Positions 1 through 8,695 of a stretch of 64,000 nt of DNA are shown here, piece by piece. Within the stretch, counting starts at the first letter, position 1, and every line of letters begins with the position of its first letter. Both the position numbers and the translations under genes were made by a program. Under the pieces are notes generated by a model, which saw only the letters and a list, made by a program, of their open reading frames with translations, had not been told where the DNA came from and searched no databases. This DNA comes from Rhodovulum sp. ES.010 (GTDB lineage Bacteria > Pseudomonadota > Alphaproteobacteria > Rhodobacterales > Rhodobacteraceae), in NCBI RefSeq assembly GCF_900142935.1, contig NZ_FSRS01000001.1, forward strand, positions 2,428,001 through 2,492,000. Reading direction: 5' to 3'.

Positions 1-2
1 GG

Positions 3-1289
3 CCATCCGCGGTTGCGATCGCGGTCTTCGCCGCGGTCTGGCGCATGCCCCTGCCCGACGATCTGGGCGCGCTGGAGGCGATGGTTGCCGTCGCGCTCGT
101 GTTCCTGATCGGCGCGGTCGGGGCCGTGCCCGCGTTCCATGCCCTCGGCATGCCGCTGCCCGACGCGCTGTTCGAGGCGATGAGCGGGCTGACGACGACC
201 GGCCTCTCGGTCGCCAGCGCCCCCGATGCCTGGCCCTTCGCCGCCCATGCCCTGCGCGCCTGGCTGCAATGGGTGGGCGGTCTCGTGATCGCGACGGCTG
301 TGCTGGCGCTGATCCTGCCGGCCGGGGTTCCGACGCGCCGCCTGGGCGAGGCCGGCATGGACGAGGCCGACCGCATCGCCTCTACAAGGCGCAAGGCGCG
401 GCAGCTTCTCTCGGTCTATCTGGGGCTGACGGTGCTGATGGGCGCGGCCACGCTTGCCGCCATCCCGGACGGGCGGGAGGCGGTGGTTCTGACGCTCGCG
501 GCGATCTCGACCGGGGGGTTCGCCCCGCGCGCCGACAGCCTGGCCTCGTATTCGGGGCTTGCGCAGGGCGTCGTGATGCTGACCTGCCTGCTCGGCTCGG
601 TTTCGCTCCTGACCTATGCGCTGGCGCTGAAGGGCCGGTTCGGCGACGCCTGGCACCTGGGGTCTCTGCGACGGGTTCTGTCGGCGCTTGCGATCCTGTG
701 CGCGATCTATGCGGTAGCGCTTGCCGCCTCGGGCGACGTGACCGCGGCAGAGGGCTATCGCCGCCTGCTCGACCTTGTCTCGGCGCTGACGACAGCGGGG
801 TATTCGACAGGCGGCATGCCGTTGCCCGGCTTCGCGATGACGCTGTTCTTCGTTGCCATGATCCTGGGCGCCGATACCGGGTCCACCGGCGGGGGGCTGA
901 AGCTGTCGCGCGCGGTTCTGATGCTGCAGGCGTTCCGCTACGCGCTGCGCGCGCCCTCGATGCCCGAACGCTCGGTCACGCCGCTGCGCCAGGACGGCGA
1001 GAAGGTGGCGGATCGCACCATCATCGGTGTGCTGGCCCTCGCCTTCATCTATGCCGGGGCGGCCCTGCTGGTCTGCGGGCATTTCACCTGGCGCGGCTAT
1101 CCGCTGGCCCCCGCCCTGTTCGAGACGCTCTCGGCGCTCTCGACGGTGGGGCTATCCGCCGGACTCGTGGGCCCAGACCTGCCGTGGGACCTGAAACTGT
1201 CGTTGATCTTCGCGATGTGGCTGGGGCGCCTGGAGTTCATCGCGGTGCTCGTGCTGTTCCTGCCCCGCACCTGGCAGAAAGGACGCTGA
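3..1289 (+). CDS. trkH: TrkH-family potassium uptake membrane subunit, 5' end cut by window edge
   Basis: This is the membrane translocation subunit of a Trk/Ktr potassium uptake system. The frame is open from base 3, so the true start lies outside the window; about 429 residues are visible, against roughly 480-500 for the family. All four pore loops are present in order as short Gly/Thr-rich segments: SGLTTTGLS, ISTGGFAP, TTAGYSTGG and STVGLSAG. They sit between hydrophobic helices, so only the first one or two helices are missing. The NAD-binding regulatory partner starts one base after the stop, which indicates an operon. The family assignment is secure; ion selectivity (K+ alone or K+/Na+) cannot be read from the sequence. 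Confidence 0.93.
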   Translation, partial: PSAVAIAVFAAVWRMPLPDDLGALEAMVAVALVFLIGAVGAVPAFHALGMPLPDALFEAMSGLTTTGLSVASAPDAWPFAAHALRAWLQWVGGLVIATAVLALILPAGVPTRRLGEAGMDEADRIASTRRKARQLLSVYLGLTVLMGAATLAAIPDGREAVVLTLAAISTGGFAPRADSLASYSGLAQGVVMLTCLLGSVSLLTYALALKGRFGDAWHLGSLRRVLSALAILCAIYAVALAASGDVTAAEGYRRLLDLVSALTTAGYSTGGMPLPGFAMTLFFVAMILGADTGSTGGGLKLSRAVLMLQAFRYALRAPSMPERSVTPLRQDGEKVADRTIIGVLALAFIYAGAALLVCGHFTWRGYPLAPALFETLSALSTVGLSAGLVGPDLPWDLKLSLIFAMWLGRLEFIAVLVLFLPRTWQKGR

Positions 1290-1290
1290 C

Positions 1291-1938
1291 ATGCGCGTTG
1301 TAATCCTGGGCGCCTCGCGTTTCGGCGAAACCATCGCCGAATACCTGATCGGCGCCGACCACGAGGTCGTGCTGATCGACAAGGACCGGACCCGGCTGGA
1401 AAAGCTCGCCGAACGGCTCGATTGCGGCATGATCGAGGGCGACGGCACGATGCCCACAGTCCTGCGCGAGGCGTTCCGCGACGAGAACGACGTGTTCATC
1501 GCAGTGACCAACGCCTCGGACGACAATATACTTGCGTCCGTCGTGGCCCGCTCGGTCGGGTTCGGGCGCGTCATCCCGCAGATCACCGCGAGCGAACTGA
1601 TCGACGTCTGCCACGAACTCGACCTCAACGACCTGATCAACCCGCATGCCACAGTCGCCGAGAATATCTGTGCGGGGCTCGTCGACCAGACGGCGATCGA
1701 CGAGGAAACGGCCTTGCGCAACCAGCTGGCGCTGAAACGGGTCTACGTGCCCGAGCGGATGGCCGGCGCAAGGTTCGGCGATATCGAGACCCCCGAGGAG
1801 GCGCGCGTTGTCGCCCTGATCCGAGACGAGGACGAGATGTTCGCCACGGAAGAAAGCGAACTCCGCGAGGGCGATTACCTGCTGTTCGTGGTCGACCGCG
1901 ACATGCTCGATGCCTTGTCGGACGCGTTTGCCGCCTGA
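1291..1938 (+). CDS. trkA: TrkA-type NAD-binding K+ uptake regulator (single RCK unit)
   Basis: This cytoplasmic 215-residue protein gates the adjacent TrkH channel. It begins with a Rossmann nucleotide-binding fold (VVILGASRFGETIAEYL, residues 3-19) and an acidic strand end (VVLIDKD), followed by an RCK-C/TrkA-C domain from about residue 130. Its length fits the one-unit KtrA/CeoB type rather than the two-unit 458-residue E. coli TrkA. The glycine-rich loop reads GASRFG rather than the usual GxGxxG. The gene begins one base after trkH ends. Its last 64 bases overlap the 3' end of the convergent DUF454 gene. Confidence 0.9.
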   Translation: MRVVILGASRFGETIAEYLIGADHEVVLIDKDRTRLEKLAERLDCGMIEGDGTMPTVLREAFRDENDVFIAVTNASDDNILASVVARSVGFGRVIPQITASELIDVCHELDLNDLINPHATVAENICAGLVDQTAIDEETALRNQLALKRVYVPERMAGARFGDIETPEEARVVALIRDEDEMFATEESELREGDYLLFVVDRDMLDALSDAFAA

Positions 1939-2321
1939 GGCGGGGCCGACGATCCGGAGGGCGGCACCGGGCGGGTCCAGATGAACACGGCGACGGCCGA
2001 CAGGATCACGACCTGAAGCGCAAGGATCGGCACCCCGACACCGAGCGCGAGGCTGATGAGAATCGTCGCCGCCATCGACAGAAGGGCCAGCCGCTTGGCC
2101 CGGGTAGAGATCGCGCGATGCTCGCGCCAATGCAGGATCGGGGTCCCGAGATGGGGGTGCCGGAGCAGCCAGTGGTAGAGAACCGGCGACGACCGCGCGA
2201 AGCAGAAGGCGGCCAGCAGCAGGAACCCCGTCGTGGGCAGCAGCGGCAGGAAGATGCCCAGAACGCCGAGCCCGAGCGCGACGGCCCCCGTGATCAACCA
2301 TGCGGCGCGAACGAAGATCAT
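1875..2321 (-). CDS. DUF454 (YbaN-like) inner-membrane protein
   Basis: This 148-residue protein matches the DUF454/YbaN family. It has an N-terminal pair of hydrophobic helices with the characteristic GVLGIFLPLLPTTGFLLLAA segment, a central charged loop (HPHLGTPI...HRAISTRAKR) and two further hydrophobic helices before a Ser/Ala-rich tail. The family has no established function. The 3' end runs 64 bases into the end of trkA on the other strand, so the last 20 or so residues are encoded opposite the TrkA C-terminus. The low-complexity tail (SGSSAPPQAANASDK) probably has no conserved role. Confidence 0.85.
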   Translation of the reverse strand: MIFVRAAWLITGAVALGLGVLGIFLPLLPTTGFLLLAAFCFARSSPVLYHWLLRHPHLGTPILHWREHRAISTRAKRLALLSMAATILISLALGVGVPILALQVVILSAVAVFIWTRPVPPSGSSAPPQAANASDKASSMSRSTTNSR

Positions 2322-2396
2322 GGCTCGACCCTACAGTGCCGCAACGGCAAGCGCCATGCGGCGGCGGCATCCGGCGGCAAAGGCGTCGCGGGCGCC

Positions 2397-3161
2397 TCAG
2401 TCACCCGAGATGAAGCGTCTCTCGATCTCTGCCTCCTGGCTCCGCATGAGCGCCCAGGCGGTGCGCATATGCGCCTCCATTATCGCGCGGGCGGCCCCGG
2501 CATCGCCCGCGCGAAGCGCCATCACCAGACGCACCTGGTAGTCGCGCCCCTTGGCCCAGAGTTCGGTATTGCGGGGCATGTAGAGCCGGCGGTAGACGGT
2601 CAGGTCGGACAGCAGGCTCACCATGAAATCGATGATGAAGCCCAGAAGCTGGTTCTCCGCTTGCTCGGCCAGTATCGCGTGGAACTTCAGGGAATTGACG
2701 TGCTGCTCGCGCTCTTCGTCGAGCGAGGCGGAGGGCGCGTCATAGGCGGCGATATTGGCCTCGAGCCGCGTGAGAACCTCTTCGGACAGCGTACCCGCCA
2801 GTGCGGCGGCGAGCTGGGGTTCCAGCGCAAGGCGCAGCTGGTAGATGTCGCCGAGGGTCAGGTTCTTGAAGTAGAAGTAGTTGCCCAAGAGCGCCTTGGC
2901 GCGCTGGCGGCTGACCTCGTGAACGAAACTGCCGCCGCCCGGCCCGGTGCGCGTCCGGATCAGCCCCTGCGCTTCCAGTATCCGCATCGCTTCGCGGATC
3001 GTGCCCTTGGACATACCGAAGCGGTCCATGAGGTCGGCCTCGCCCGGCAATCGGTCGCCCGGGCGCAGCTTCTGCGCGACGACCCAATCCTTGATCGCTT
3101 CGGCCACGCGGATCGGGCGGCTGGGCCGTTCAGAAGTTGATCGGGTGGTGGCAGGCGGCAA
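2397..3161 (-). CDS. GntR/FadR-family transcriptional regulator of the peptide-type ABC operon
   Basis: This is a 254-residue regulator with an N-terminal winged-helix GntR domain (residues about 18-85; LPGEADLMDRFGMSKGTIRE is the recognition region) and a C-terminal all-helical FCD ligand-binding domain typical of the FadR subfamily. The longest frame begins at a TTG (3161) inside the end of the upstream ABC ATPase gene, a 32-base overlap; a GTG about 20 codons further in is an alternative start, so the N-terminus is uncertain. It is the last gene of the minus-strand transporter operon. FadR regulators of this kind usually autoregulate, and the repeat pair at 8625-8669 at the head of the operon is its likely operator (inference). 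The effector is unknown. Confidence 0.88.
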   Translation of the reverse strand: MPPATTRSTSERPSRPIRVAEAIKDWVVAQKLRPGDRLPGEADLMDRFGMSKGTIREAMRILEAQGLIRTRTGPGGGSFVHEVSRQRAKALLGNYFYFKNLTLGDIYQLRLALEPQLAAALAGTLSEEVLTRLEANIAAYDAPSASLDEEREQHVNSLKFHAILAEQAENQLLGFIIDFMVSLLSDLTVYRRLYMPRNTELWAKGRDYQVRLVMALRAGDAGAARAIMEAHMRTAWALMRSQEAEIERRFISGD

Positions 3162-4086
3162 GCTGGTCGGTCCCCTTTTCGGTCAGCGGCGGGTCCTCTT
3201 TGCGGCAGATCTCCGTGGCCCGCGGACAGCGCCCGGCAAACGCGCAGCCGGTGGGCGGGTTCAGCGGGTCCGGGAGTTCGCTGTCCTTCTGTTCCGGTGC
3301 GGTCAGCGGTCGGCCGACGACGGGCGCGCTTTCCGCAAGAAGCCTTGTATAGGGATGTTTCGGCGCGTTGAAGATGCGCTCGGCCCGGCCGATCTCGACC
3401 ACCGCGCCGAAGTAGAGCACCACGACCCGGTCGCTGACCGCCTCAACCACCGCCAGATCGTGACTGATGAAGAGATAGGTCAGCGCGAACTCGCGCCGCA
3501 GATCGGCCAGCAGATTCAGCACCTGCGCCTGAACCGACACGTCCAGCGCCGAGACCGGTTCGTCGAGGACGATGATCTCTGGCGCGGCGGCCAGAGCGCG
3601 CGCGATGCCGATGCGCTGCGCCTGCCCGCCCGAGAACTCGTGCGGGTATCGGCTCAGGAACTCCTCGCGCAGGTTGACGCTGTCGAAAATGTCGGCGATG
3701 CGAGTATCCCGGTCCGCGCGGTTCATCCCGTAAAGCCGCTTCAGCGGCGTTTCCATGATCTGCCGGACGGTCTTGCGCGGGTTGAGCGACGAGATCGGGT
3801 CCTGGAAGACATATTGGATCAGCCGCCCGAAGGCCGCCGGATCGGCATTGTCGAGCGCCTTGCCGGCGATCTCGATATGGCCGGTGGTGGGCTCCAGCAG
3901 GCCCACCAGCATCCGCGCGAGCGTGGACTTGCCGCAGCCGGATTCGCCGACGACCCCCAGCGTCTCGCCCGTCTCGACCGAGAACGACATCGGCCGCACC
4001 GCGCGCACGCCGGGCCGCGCCTTGCCGAAGAGCGGCTTGCCGAGGTCGAAGGTCTTGGACAGCTCGGTGACCTTGAGCGCGGGCAT
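3130..4086 (-). CDS. dppF: Oligopeptide/dipeptide-type ABC transporter ATPase (DppF-like)
   Basis: This 318-residue ATPase energises a peptide-type importer. Walker A is GESGCGKS at about residues 47-54, the Q-loop is in VFQDPISSLNPR, the signature is SGGQAQR, Walker B is IIVLDEPVSALD and the switch His is in ISHDL. The C-terminal extension has the cysteine-containing oligopeptide signature (GCAFAGRCP...C...C) found in OppD/OppF-type ATPases. The start is the ATG at 4086, whose A is also the last base of the preceding TGA, so translation is coupled. Its dimer partner is the ATPase half of the upstream fusion protein. Confidence 0.93.
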   Translation of the reverse strand: MPALKVTELSKTFDLGKPLFGKARPGVRAVRPMSFSVETGETLGVVGESGCGKSTLARMLVGLLEPTTGHIEIAGKALDNADPAAFGRLIQYVFQDPISSLNPRKTVRQIMETPLKRLYGMNRADRDTRIADIFDSVNLREEFLSRYPHEFSGGQAQRIGIARALAAAPEIIVLDEPVSALDVSVQAQVLNLLADLRREFALTYLFISHDLAVVEAVSDRVVVLYFGAVVEIGRAERIFNAPKHPYTRLLAESAPVVGRPLTAPEQKDSELPDPLNPPTGCAFAGRCPRATEICRKEDPPLTEKGTDQLAACHHPINF

Positions 4087-5954
4087 CAGACGGCCTCCTC
4101 GGGGTGCAGGCAGCGCACGGCGCGCGGCGCGGTGCCCTCCAGCGGGATGGCGCCCTGGCGGCAATCCTCCTGCGCCTTGTCGCAGCGGGGTGCGAAGGCG
4201 CAGCCCTCGGGCAGATTGTCGACCACCGGCGGCAGGCCCGGGATCGAGGCGAGCTTGCGCTTGCCGGTGCCGAGTTCCGGCACGCAGGCGATCAGGCGCT
4301 TGGTGTAGGGATGCGCGGGGGCGTCGAGCACCTGCCTCGTCGGACCCTCCTCGACGATGCGGCCGGCATACATCACCGCCACCCGGTCGCAAAGCTGTGC
4401 CACCACGCCGAAATCGTGGGTGATGAAGATGATCGCCAGCCCCCGCTCGCGCCGCAGGTCATCGAGCAGCGCGAGGATTTGCGCCTGCACCGTGACGTCG
4501 AGCGCCGTGGTCGGCTCGTCGGCGATGATCACGTCGGGGTCGTTGGCCATCGCCATCGCGATGCCCACCCGCTGGCGCATTCCGCCCGACATCTCGTGCG
4601 GGTAATTGCCGAGCCGGCTTTCCGCATTGGGGATGCGCACCGCCGTCAACAGGTCCAGCGCCTTGGCGCGGGCCGCCCGGTCGGACGTGTCGTGATGCAC
4701 GCGGATCGCCTCGACCAACTGGTCGCCCACCTTGTAGAGCGGGTGCAGCGTCGCCAGCGGGTCCTGGAAGATATAGGCCACGTTCTCGCCCCGGCGGCGG
4801 CGCAGCCGTTCGTAGCGCGCGCCCAGCAGGTCCTCGCCCGCGTAGCGCACCGCGCCGCCGGTGATCACCCCCGGCGGCGAGGGCACGAGCCCCATGACCG
4901 ACAGCGCGGTGACCGACTTGCCCGACCCGGATTCGCCGATCACGCCGACGCATTCGCCGGGCTTTACGTGCAGCGACACCCCGCCCACCGCGCGATAGAC
5001 CCGCGTGCCGACATGGAACTGGGTTTCCAGCGCGTCGAGGTCCAGAAGGCCGCGCTGCTCGGCCGCCGGCACCGGCCCCTTGCGGTCGACCAGCGTCACC
5101 GCCCGCGGCCGCGACAGCGCGCCCGATTTCAGCCGCGGGTCCAGCGCGTCCCGCACCCCGTCGCCCAGCAGGTTGATGCTCATCACGATCAGGAAGATCA
5201 TCACGCCCGGCACGATCGAGGTATGGGGCGCCGTGATCAGCGCCGCCCGCGCCTCGCCCAGCATCGAACCCAGATCGGCCACCGGCGGCTGCGAGCCGAG
5301 CCCGAGGAAGGAAAGCCCCGCGGTTTCCAGGATCATCCAGCCCACCGTGGTCGACATCGCGATGACGATGGTCGAAAGCACGTTCGGCAAAAGCTCGCCG
5401 ACCAGGATGCGGGTATGGCCGAGGCCCGAGAGCTTCGCCGCGTCGATGAACTCGCGCCCCGCCAGCCCCACGGTGATTCCGCGGATGTTCCGGGCGAAGA
5501 AGGGGATGTTGACCGCCGCCACCGCGATCAGCGCGTTCATCAGCCCAGGGCCGAGGGCCGCGACGATGGCCAGCGCCAGCAAGATGTAGGGAAACGCCAT
5601 CAGCATGTCGATGCCGCGCATGATGACGTTGTCGATCCGCCCGCCGAAATAGCCCGCGACAATGCCGATGGTCGACCCGATCGTCGCCGCGATCAGCGCC
5701 GCGGCGATGCCCACGGCCAGCGACAGCCGCGTCCCATGTAGAAGCCGCGAAAGCAAGTCGCGGCCCAGGTGATCGGTGCCGAGGACATGCCCCTCGGTGA
5801 ACGGCCGCGCGAAGCGGTCTGCGGTCGCGGTCGCGTTCGGGTCGGGCAGCGGCAGAAGCGGTGTCACCAACACGAGGATCAGGATCGCACCCAGCACCAC
5901 CGCGCCCAGCGCGGCCAGGCGGTTGCGGAACAGGAGTTTCAGGAACTGCGCCAT
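4086..5954 (-). CDS. Fused DppC permease and DppD ATPase of a peptide-type ABC transporter
   Basis: One continuous 622-residue frame carries two normally separate subunits. Residues 1 to about 282 are a DppC-type permease: N-terminal helix, periplasmic segment, then five helices, with the ATPase-contact EAA loop around 168-191 ([16 protein letters not shown]). After a linker of about 30 residues ([20 protein letters not shown]) comes a complete DppD ATPase: Walker A GESGSGKS at 340-347, signature MSGGMRQR, Walker [13 protein letters not shown] and the cysteine-rich oligopeptide C-terminus. The start chosen is MAQFLKLL at 5954, eight bases after dppB; an upstream in-frame ATG (6026) would overlap dppB and gives a non-homologous leader. 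Such fusions occur in this transporter family, so this looks like a functional fusion, not an error. Confidence 0.9.
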   Translation of the reverse strand: MAQFLKLLFRNRLAALGAVVLGAILILVLVTPLLPLPDPNATATADRFARPFTEGHVLGTDHLGRDLLSRLLHGTRLSLAVGIAAALIAATIGSTIGIVAGYFGGRIDNVIMRGIDMLMAFPYILLALAIVAALGPGLMNALIAVAAVNIPFFARNIRGITVGLAGREFIDAAKLSGLGHTRILVGELLPNVLSTIVIAMSTTVGWMILETAGLSFLGLGSQPPVADLGSMLGEARAALITAPHTSIVPGVMIFLIVMSINLLGDGVRDALDPRLKSGALSRPRAVTLVDRKGPVPAAEQRGLLDLDALETQFHVGTRVYRAVGGVSLHVKPGECVGVIGESGSGKSVTALSVMGLVPSPPGVITGGAVRYAGEDLLGARYERLRRRRGENVAYIFQDPLATLHPLYKVGDQLVEAIRVHHDTSDRAARAKALDLLTAVRIPNAESRLGNYPHEMSGGMRQRVGIAMAMANDPDVIIADEPTTALDVTVQAQILALLDDLRRERGLAIIFITHDFGVVAQLCDRVAVMYAGRIVEEGPTRQVLDAPAHPYTKRLIACVPELGTGKRKLASIPGLPPVVDNLPEGCAFAPRCDKAQEDCRQGAIPLEGTAPRAVRCLHPEEAV

Positions 5955-5961
5955 GCCTGCC

Positions 5962-6909
5962 TCAGGTCTTGATCCGCGGGTCGAGCAGGCTTTGCGCCAC
6001 GTCGACGGCGATGTTGAACAGCACATAGCAGGCGGCGACGAAGACCACGCCGCCCTGCACCAGCAGGATGTCGCGCTTCAGGATCGCGTCGACCAGCATC
6101 CGGCCCACCCCGGGCCACTGGAACACCATCTCGATATAGACCGCGCCCGACAGCACGAAGCCTGCCTGGATGCCGAGCACCGGGATGATCGACACCATCG
6201 CGGCCCGCAGCGCATGGCCCATGATCACGCGCCGTTCCGGCACCCCCTTGGCGCGCGCGGTGCGGATATAGTCCTGCCGCAGCACCTCCAGCATGGCCGA
6301 GCGCGACAGCCGCGCGATCACACCGGTCGCCACGACCGCCAGCGCGGTGGCCGGCATGACCAGGTGTTTCAGCAGGTCGGGCAGATCGCCGCCGCCATAG
6401 ATCGCGTACATCCCCGAGACCGGCAGCCATTGCAGGTTCACCGCGAAGAGGAGGATCATCATCATGCCGAGGAAGAAGGACGGGATCGAGATGCCGATCA
6501 GCACGGTGAAGGTGATCGCCTTGTCCGCGATCCCGTATTGCCGTGCGGCCGAGACCACGCCGGCCAGAATGCCCAGAACCGAGCAGATCACGAAGCTCGT
6601 GCCGGCCAGGATCAGCGTGGCGTTGAACCGTTCCAGCACCTCGTCGAGCACCGGGCGGTTCAGGCTGAAGCTGCGCCCGAAATCGCCCTGCAGCATGTTG
6701 CCGAGCCAGATGAAGTACCGCTGCACCAGGGGCTTGTCCAAGCCGAGGTCGCGGTTCAGCTTTTCCACGTTCTCGGGCGTGGCATAGCTCCCGAGGATCG
6801 CGGTCGCCGGATCGCCCGGGATCATCGCCATGATCAGGAAGACGATGATCGTGATCCCCAGGAGCACCGGGATCGCCGAGACCAGTCGTTGCAGGATATA
6901 GACGCCCAT
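5962..6909 (-). CDS. dppB: Peptide-type ABC transporter permease (DppB-like)
   Basis: This is a 315-residue inner-membrane permease of the DppB/OppB type. It opens with the family-typical MGVYILQRLVSAIPVLLGI, then a periplasmic domain (IPGDPATAILG...) and five more helices, with the EAA loop in the RTARAKGVPERRVIMGHALR stretch and the C-terminal LLDPRIKT end. The start at 6909 was chosen because upstream in-frame codons give a leader not seen in the family. It lies 103 bases after the binding-protein gene, with an energetically strong hairpin in the gap, and eight bases before the permease-ATPase fusion. Confidence 0.92.
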   Translation of the reverse strand: MGVYILQRLVSAIPVLLGITIIVFLIMAMIPGDPATAILGSYATPENVEKLNRDLGLDKPLVQRYFIWLGNMLQGDFGRSFSLNRPVLDEVLERFNATLILAGTSFVICSVLGILAGVVSAARQYGIADKAITFTVLIGISIPSFFLGMMMILLFAVNLQWLPVSGMYAIYGGGDLPDLLKHLVMPATALAVVATGVIARLSRSAMLEVLRQDYIRTARAKGVPERRVIMGHALRAAMVSIIPVLGIQAGFVLSGAVYIEMVFQWPGVGRMLVDAILKRDILLVQGGVVFVAACYVLFNIAVDVAQSLLDPRIKT

Positions 6910-6975
6910 CGCGGACCTCCAGATGCGGGCAAGAGTCCCCGGGAGTCTTGCCAAGGCTATCGCAGAAGCCTTGGG

Positions 6976-7006
6976 GGCGGGGTCCGGCCCTCGGCCGGAC
7001 CCCGCC
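6976..7006 (-). other. Intercistronic GC hairpin between binding-protein and permease genes
   Basis: A perfect 14-bp inverted repeat with a 3-nt loop starts seven bases after the stop of the binding-protein gene. There is no T-run on the minus strand, so it is not a classical terminator. Hairpins at this position in ABC operons commonly block 3' exonucleases, so that the binding-protein mRNA outlasts the permease part. The repeat is read directly; the role is inferred. Confidence 0.6.
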
Positions 7007-7012
7007 AGGCCG

Positions 7013-8593
7013 TCAGTTCTTCACGACGTTCTCAAGCTGCAGCAGGAAGGAGGGTTCGAGCGAGAAGTTGTCGACCCGGTCCGAGGTCACCGCGTTCTGC
7101 TTCCAGTTCGCGACGAAGACCCAGGGCGCATCCTCGTGGACGATCTCCTGCATCTCCTTGTAAAGCCGCGCGCGCTCTTGCTGATCGGTCGCCACGCGCG
7201 CCTCTTCCAGAAGGCGGTCGACCTCCTCGTTCGAGTAGTAGCCCGAGTTGAACCCGCCTTCGCTCGGCCAGGCCTCGGTCCGGAGCGCCAGATAGGGCAG
7301 CGTGTCGGGATCGTTGGTCATCCAGGCCATCTCGGCCATGTCCGCCTTGCCTTCGAGCCCGGGATTCACCTCGCCGAGGAAGGTGTTCCATTCATAGGTC
7401 TCGATCCTGACGTCGAAGCCCACGGCGTTCAGGTCGGCCTGGATGGCGGTACCCATCGGGATCGGGTCCAGCATGCCCGAGCCGCCCTCGGTAACGTAGA
7501 AGGTCAGCTCGGCCCCTTCCGCGATGCCGGCCTCTTCCAGCAGCGCGCGGGCCTTTTCGGGATCGTAGGGATAGGGTTCCAGCGCCTCGTTATGTGCCCA
7601 CGCGAAGGCGGGCGGCGTCGGCCCGGCGGCGACCTCGGCCGTGCCTTCCAGCACGTCGTTCACGATCGCCTGCTTGTTGATCGCATAATTCGCCGCCTGG
7701 CGCACCCGCTTGTCGGCAAAGGGCCCTTCCTTCGCATTGAGGATCAGGAACCACAGATGGGGACCGGCCTGCTCGACCACGTTGAAGTCCTGGCCCTGGA
7801 ACTGGCTCAGCGAGGTCGGCGGCACCTCGACCATCATGTCGATCCCGCCCGCCAGCATCTCGGCCACGCGCGTGTTGGCGTCGGTGATCGGCCGGAACAC
7901 GACCGCATCGGTCCCCGCCGGGTCGCCCCAGTAGTCCGGGTTGCGCTCGATCACCACCGCCTCGTTCGAGCGCCATTCGGCGAAGGTGAAGGGCCCGGTG
8001 CCCACCGGATTGCGCCCGAAATCCGCGCCGTCCTTTTCCACCGCAGCGGGCGAGACCATCAGCCCGGTCGGGTAGGCGAGGTTCGACAGGAAGGGCGCAT
8101 AGGGCTCGCTGAGGGTGAAATTCACGGTGAGGTCGTCCACCGCCTCGGTTTCTTCGATGGACGAGAAGAAGAAGGCCAGCGGAAACGGGCCGGTATCGTG
8201 ATAGGGGTGATCTTCGTTCAGCATCCGGTCGAAGTTGAACTTCACCGCCTCCGCGTTGAACGGCGTGCCGTCGTGGAAACTCACGCCCTCGCGCAGGGTA
8301 AAGGTGTATTCGGTGCCGTCCTCGGAGATTTCCCAGTCCGTGGCCAGCGCGGGCGCCACCTCCAGGGTGCCGGGCTCGTAGCGCACCAACCCCTCGTAGA
8401 GATTCACCAGGATCCGGAAATCGTTGACCGCCGTCACCGCCGCGGGGTCGAGCGATTTCGGCTCGGCGATCTGGCCGACGATCAGCACGCCCGGCGGTGT
8501 CTGCGCGGATGCGGGCCCGTCGAAGGCGCCCAGCGAAAGCGTTGTCATCGCGGCAAGAATCAGCGCCCGGCGCGTCAGGTCGAGGGTCGTCAT
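7013..8593 (-). CDS. Periplasmic substrate-binding protein, SBP_bac_5 (DppA/OppA-like)
   Basis: This 526-residue exported protein captures the substrate for the DppB/DppCD/DppF transporter. A Sec signal peptide with a twin-arginine-like start (LTRRALILAAMTTLSLGAF, cleavage after ASA) is followed by the SBP family 5 fold: the EPKSLDPAAVTAVNDF region, the family-typical YEGLVRYEPGTLEVAPALATDWE block, and the FAEWRSNEAVVIERNPDYWG block. The start is the ATG at 8593; longer in-frame starts run through the operator-like repeats and are not credible. Family members bind dipeptides, oligopeptides, glutathione, opines or nickel, so the ligand cannot be fixed. The divergent M20 amidohydrolase suggests a peptide, ureido or N-carbamoyl compound. 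Confidence 0.92.
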   Translation of the reverse strand: MTTLDLTRRALILAAMTTLSLGAFDGPASAQTPPGVLIVGQIAEPKSLDPAAVTAVNDFRILVNLYEGLVRYEPGTLEVAPALATDWEISEDGTEYTFTLREGVSFHDGTPFNAEAVKFNFDRMLNEDHPYHDTGPFPLAFFFSSIEETEAVDDLTVNFTLSEPYAPFLSNLAYPTGLMVSPAAVEKDGADFGRNPVGTGPFTFAEWRSNEAVVIERNPDYWGDPAGTDAVVFRPITDANTRVAEMLAGGIDMMVEVPPTSLSQFQGQDFNVVEQAGPHLWFLILNAKEGPFADKRVRQAANYAINKQAIVNDVLEGTAEVAAGPTPPAFAWAHNEALEPYPYDPEKARALLEEAGIAEGAELTFYVTEGGSGMLDPIPMGTAIQADLNAVGFDVRIETYEWNTFLGEVNPGLEGKADMAEMAWMTNDPDTLPYLALRTEAWPSEGGFNSGYYSNEEVDRLLEEARVATDQQERARLYKEMQEIVHEDAPWVFVANWKQNAVTSDRVDNFSLEPSFLLQLENVVKN

Positions 8594-8624
8594 GTCGTGA
8601 AATCTCCCTGTTGGCAGCATCATT

Positions 8625-8669
8625 AATTTATCATGATAATTTACACCGATCAATTCATCATGATAATTT
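8625..8669. promoter_or_regulatory. Paired AT-rich operator-like repeats in a divergent promoter region
   Basis: Two 18-base direct repeats, AATTTATCATGATAATTT (8625-8642) and AATTCATCATGATAATTT (8652-8669), differ at one base and lie 27 bp apart. The first contains the perfect 12-bp palindrome TTATCATGATAA. They stand out as strongly AT-rich in very GC-rich DNA. They occupy the 102-bp gap between the binding-protein gene (start 8593, minus) and the DUF1028 gene (start 8696, plus). Binding by the GntR/FadR protein at 2397-3161, controlling both directions, is inferred. Confidence 0.7.
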
Positions 8670-8695
8670 GGCACCTCCACCAAGACGCGTGATCC

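Noticed and set aside
4104-5741. Long open frame antisense to the permease-ATPase fusion
   Set aside because: Arg/His/Gln-rich composition with no domain; it is a frame shadow produced by GC-rich codon use on the other strand.
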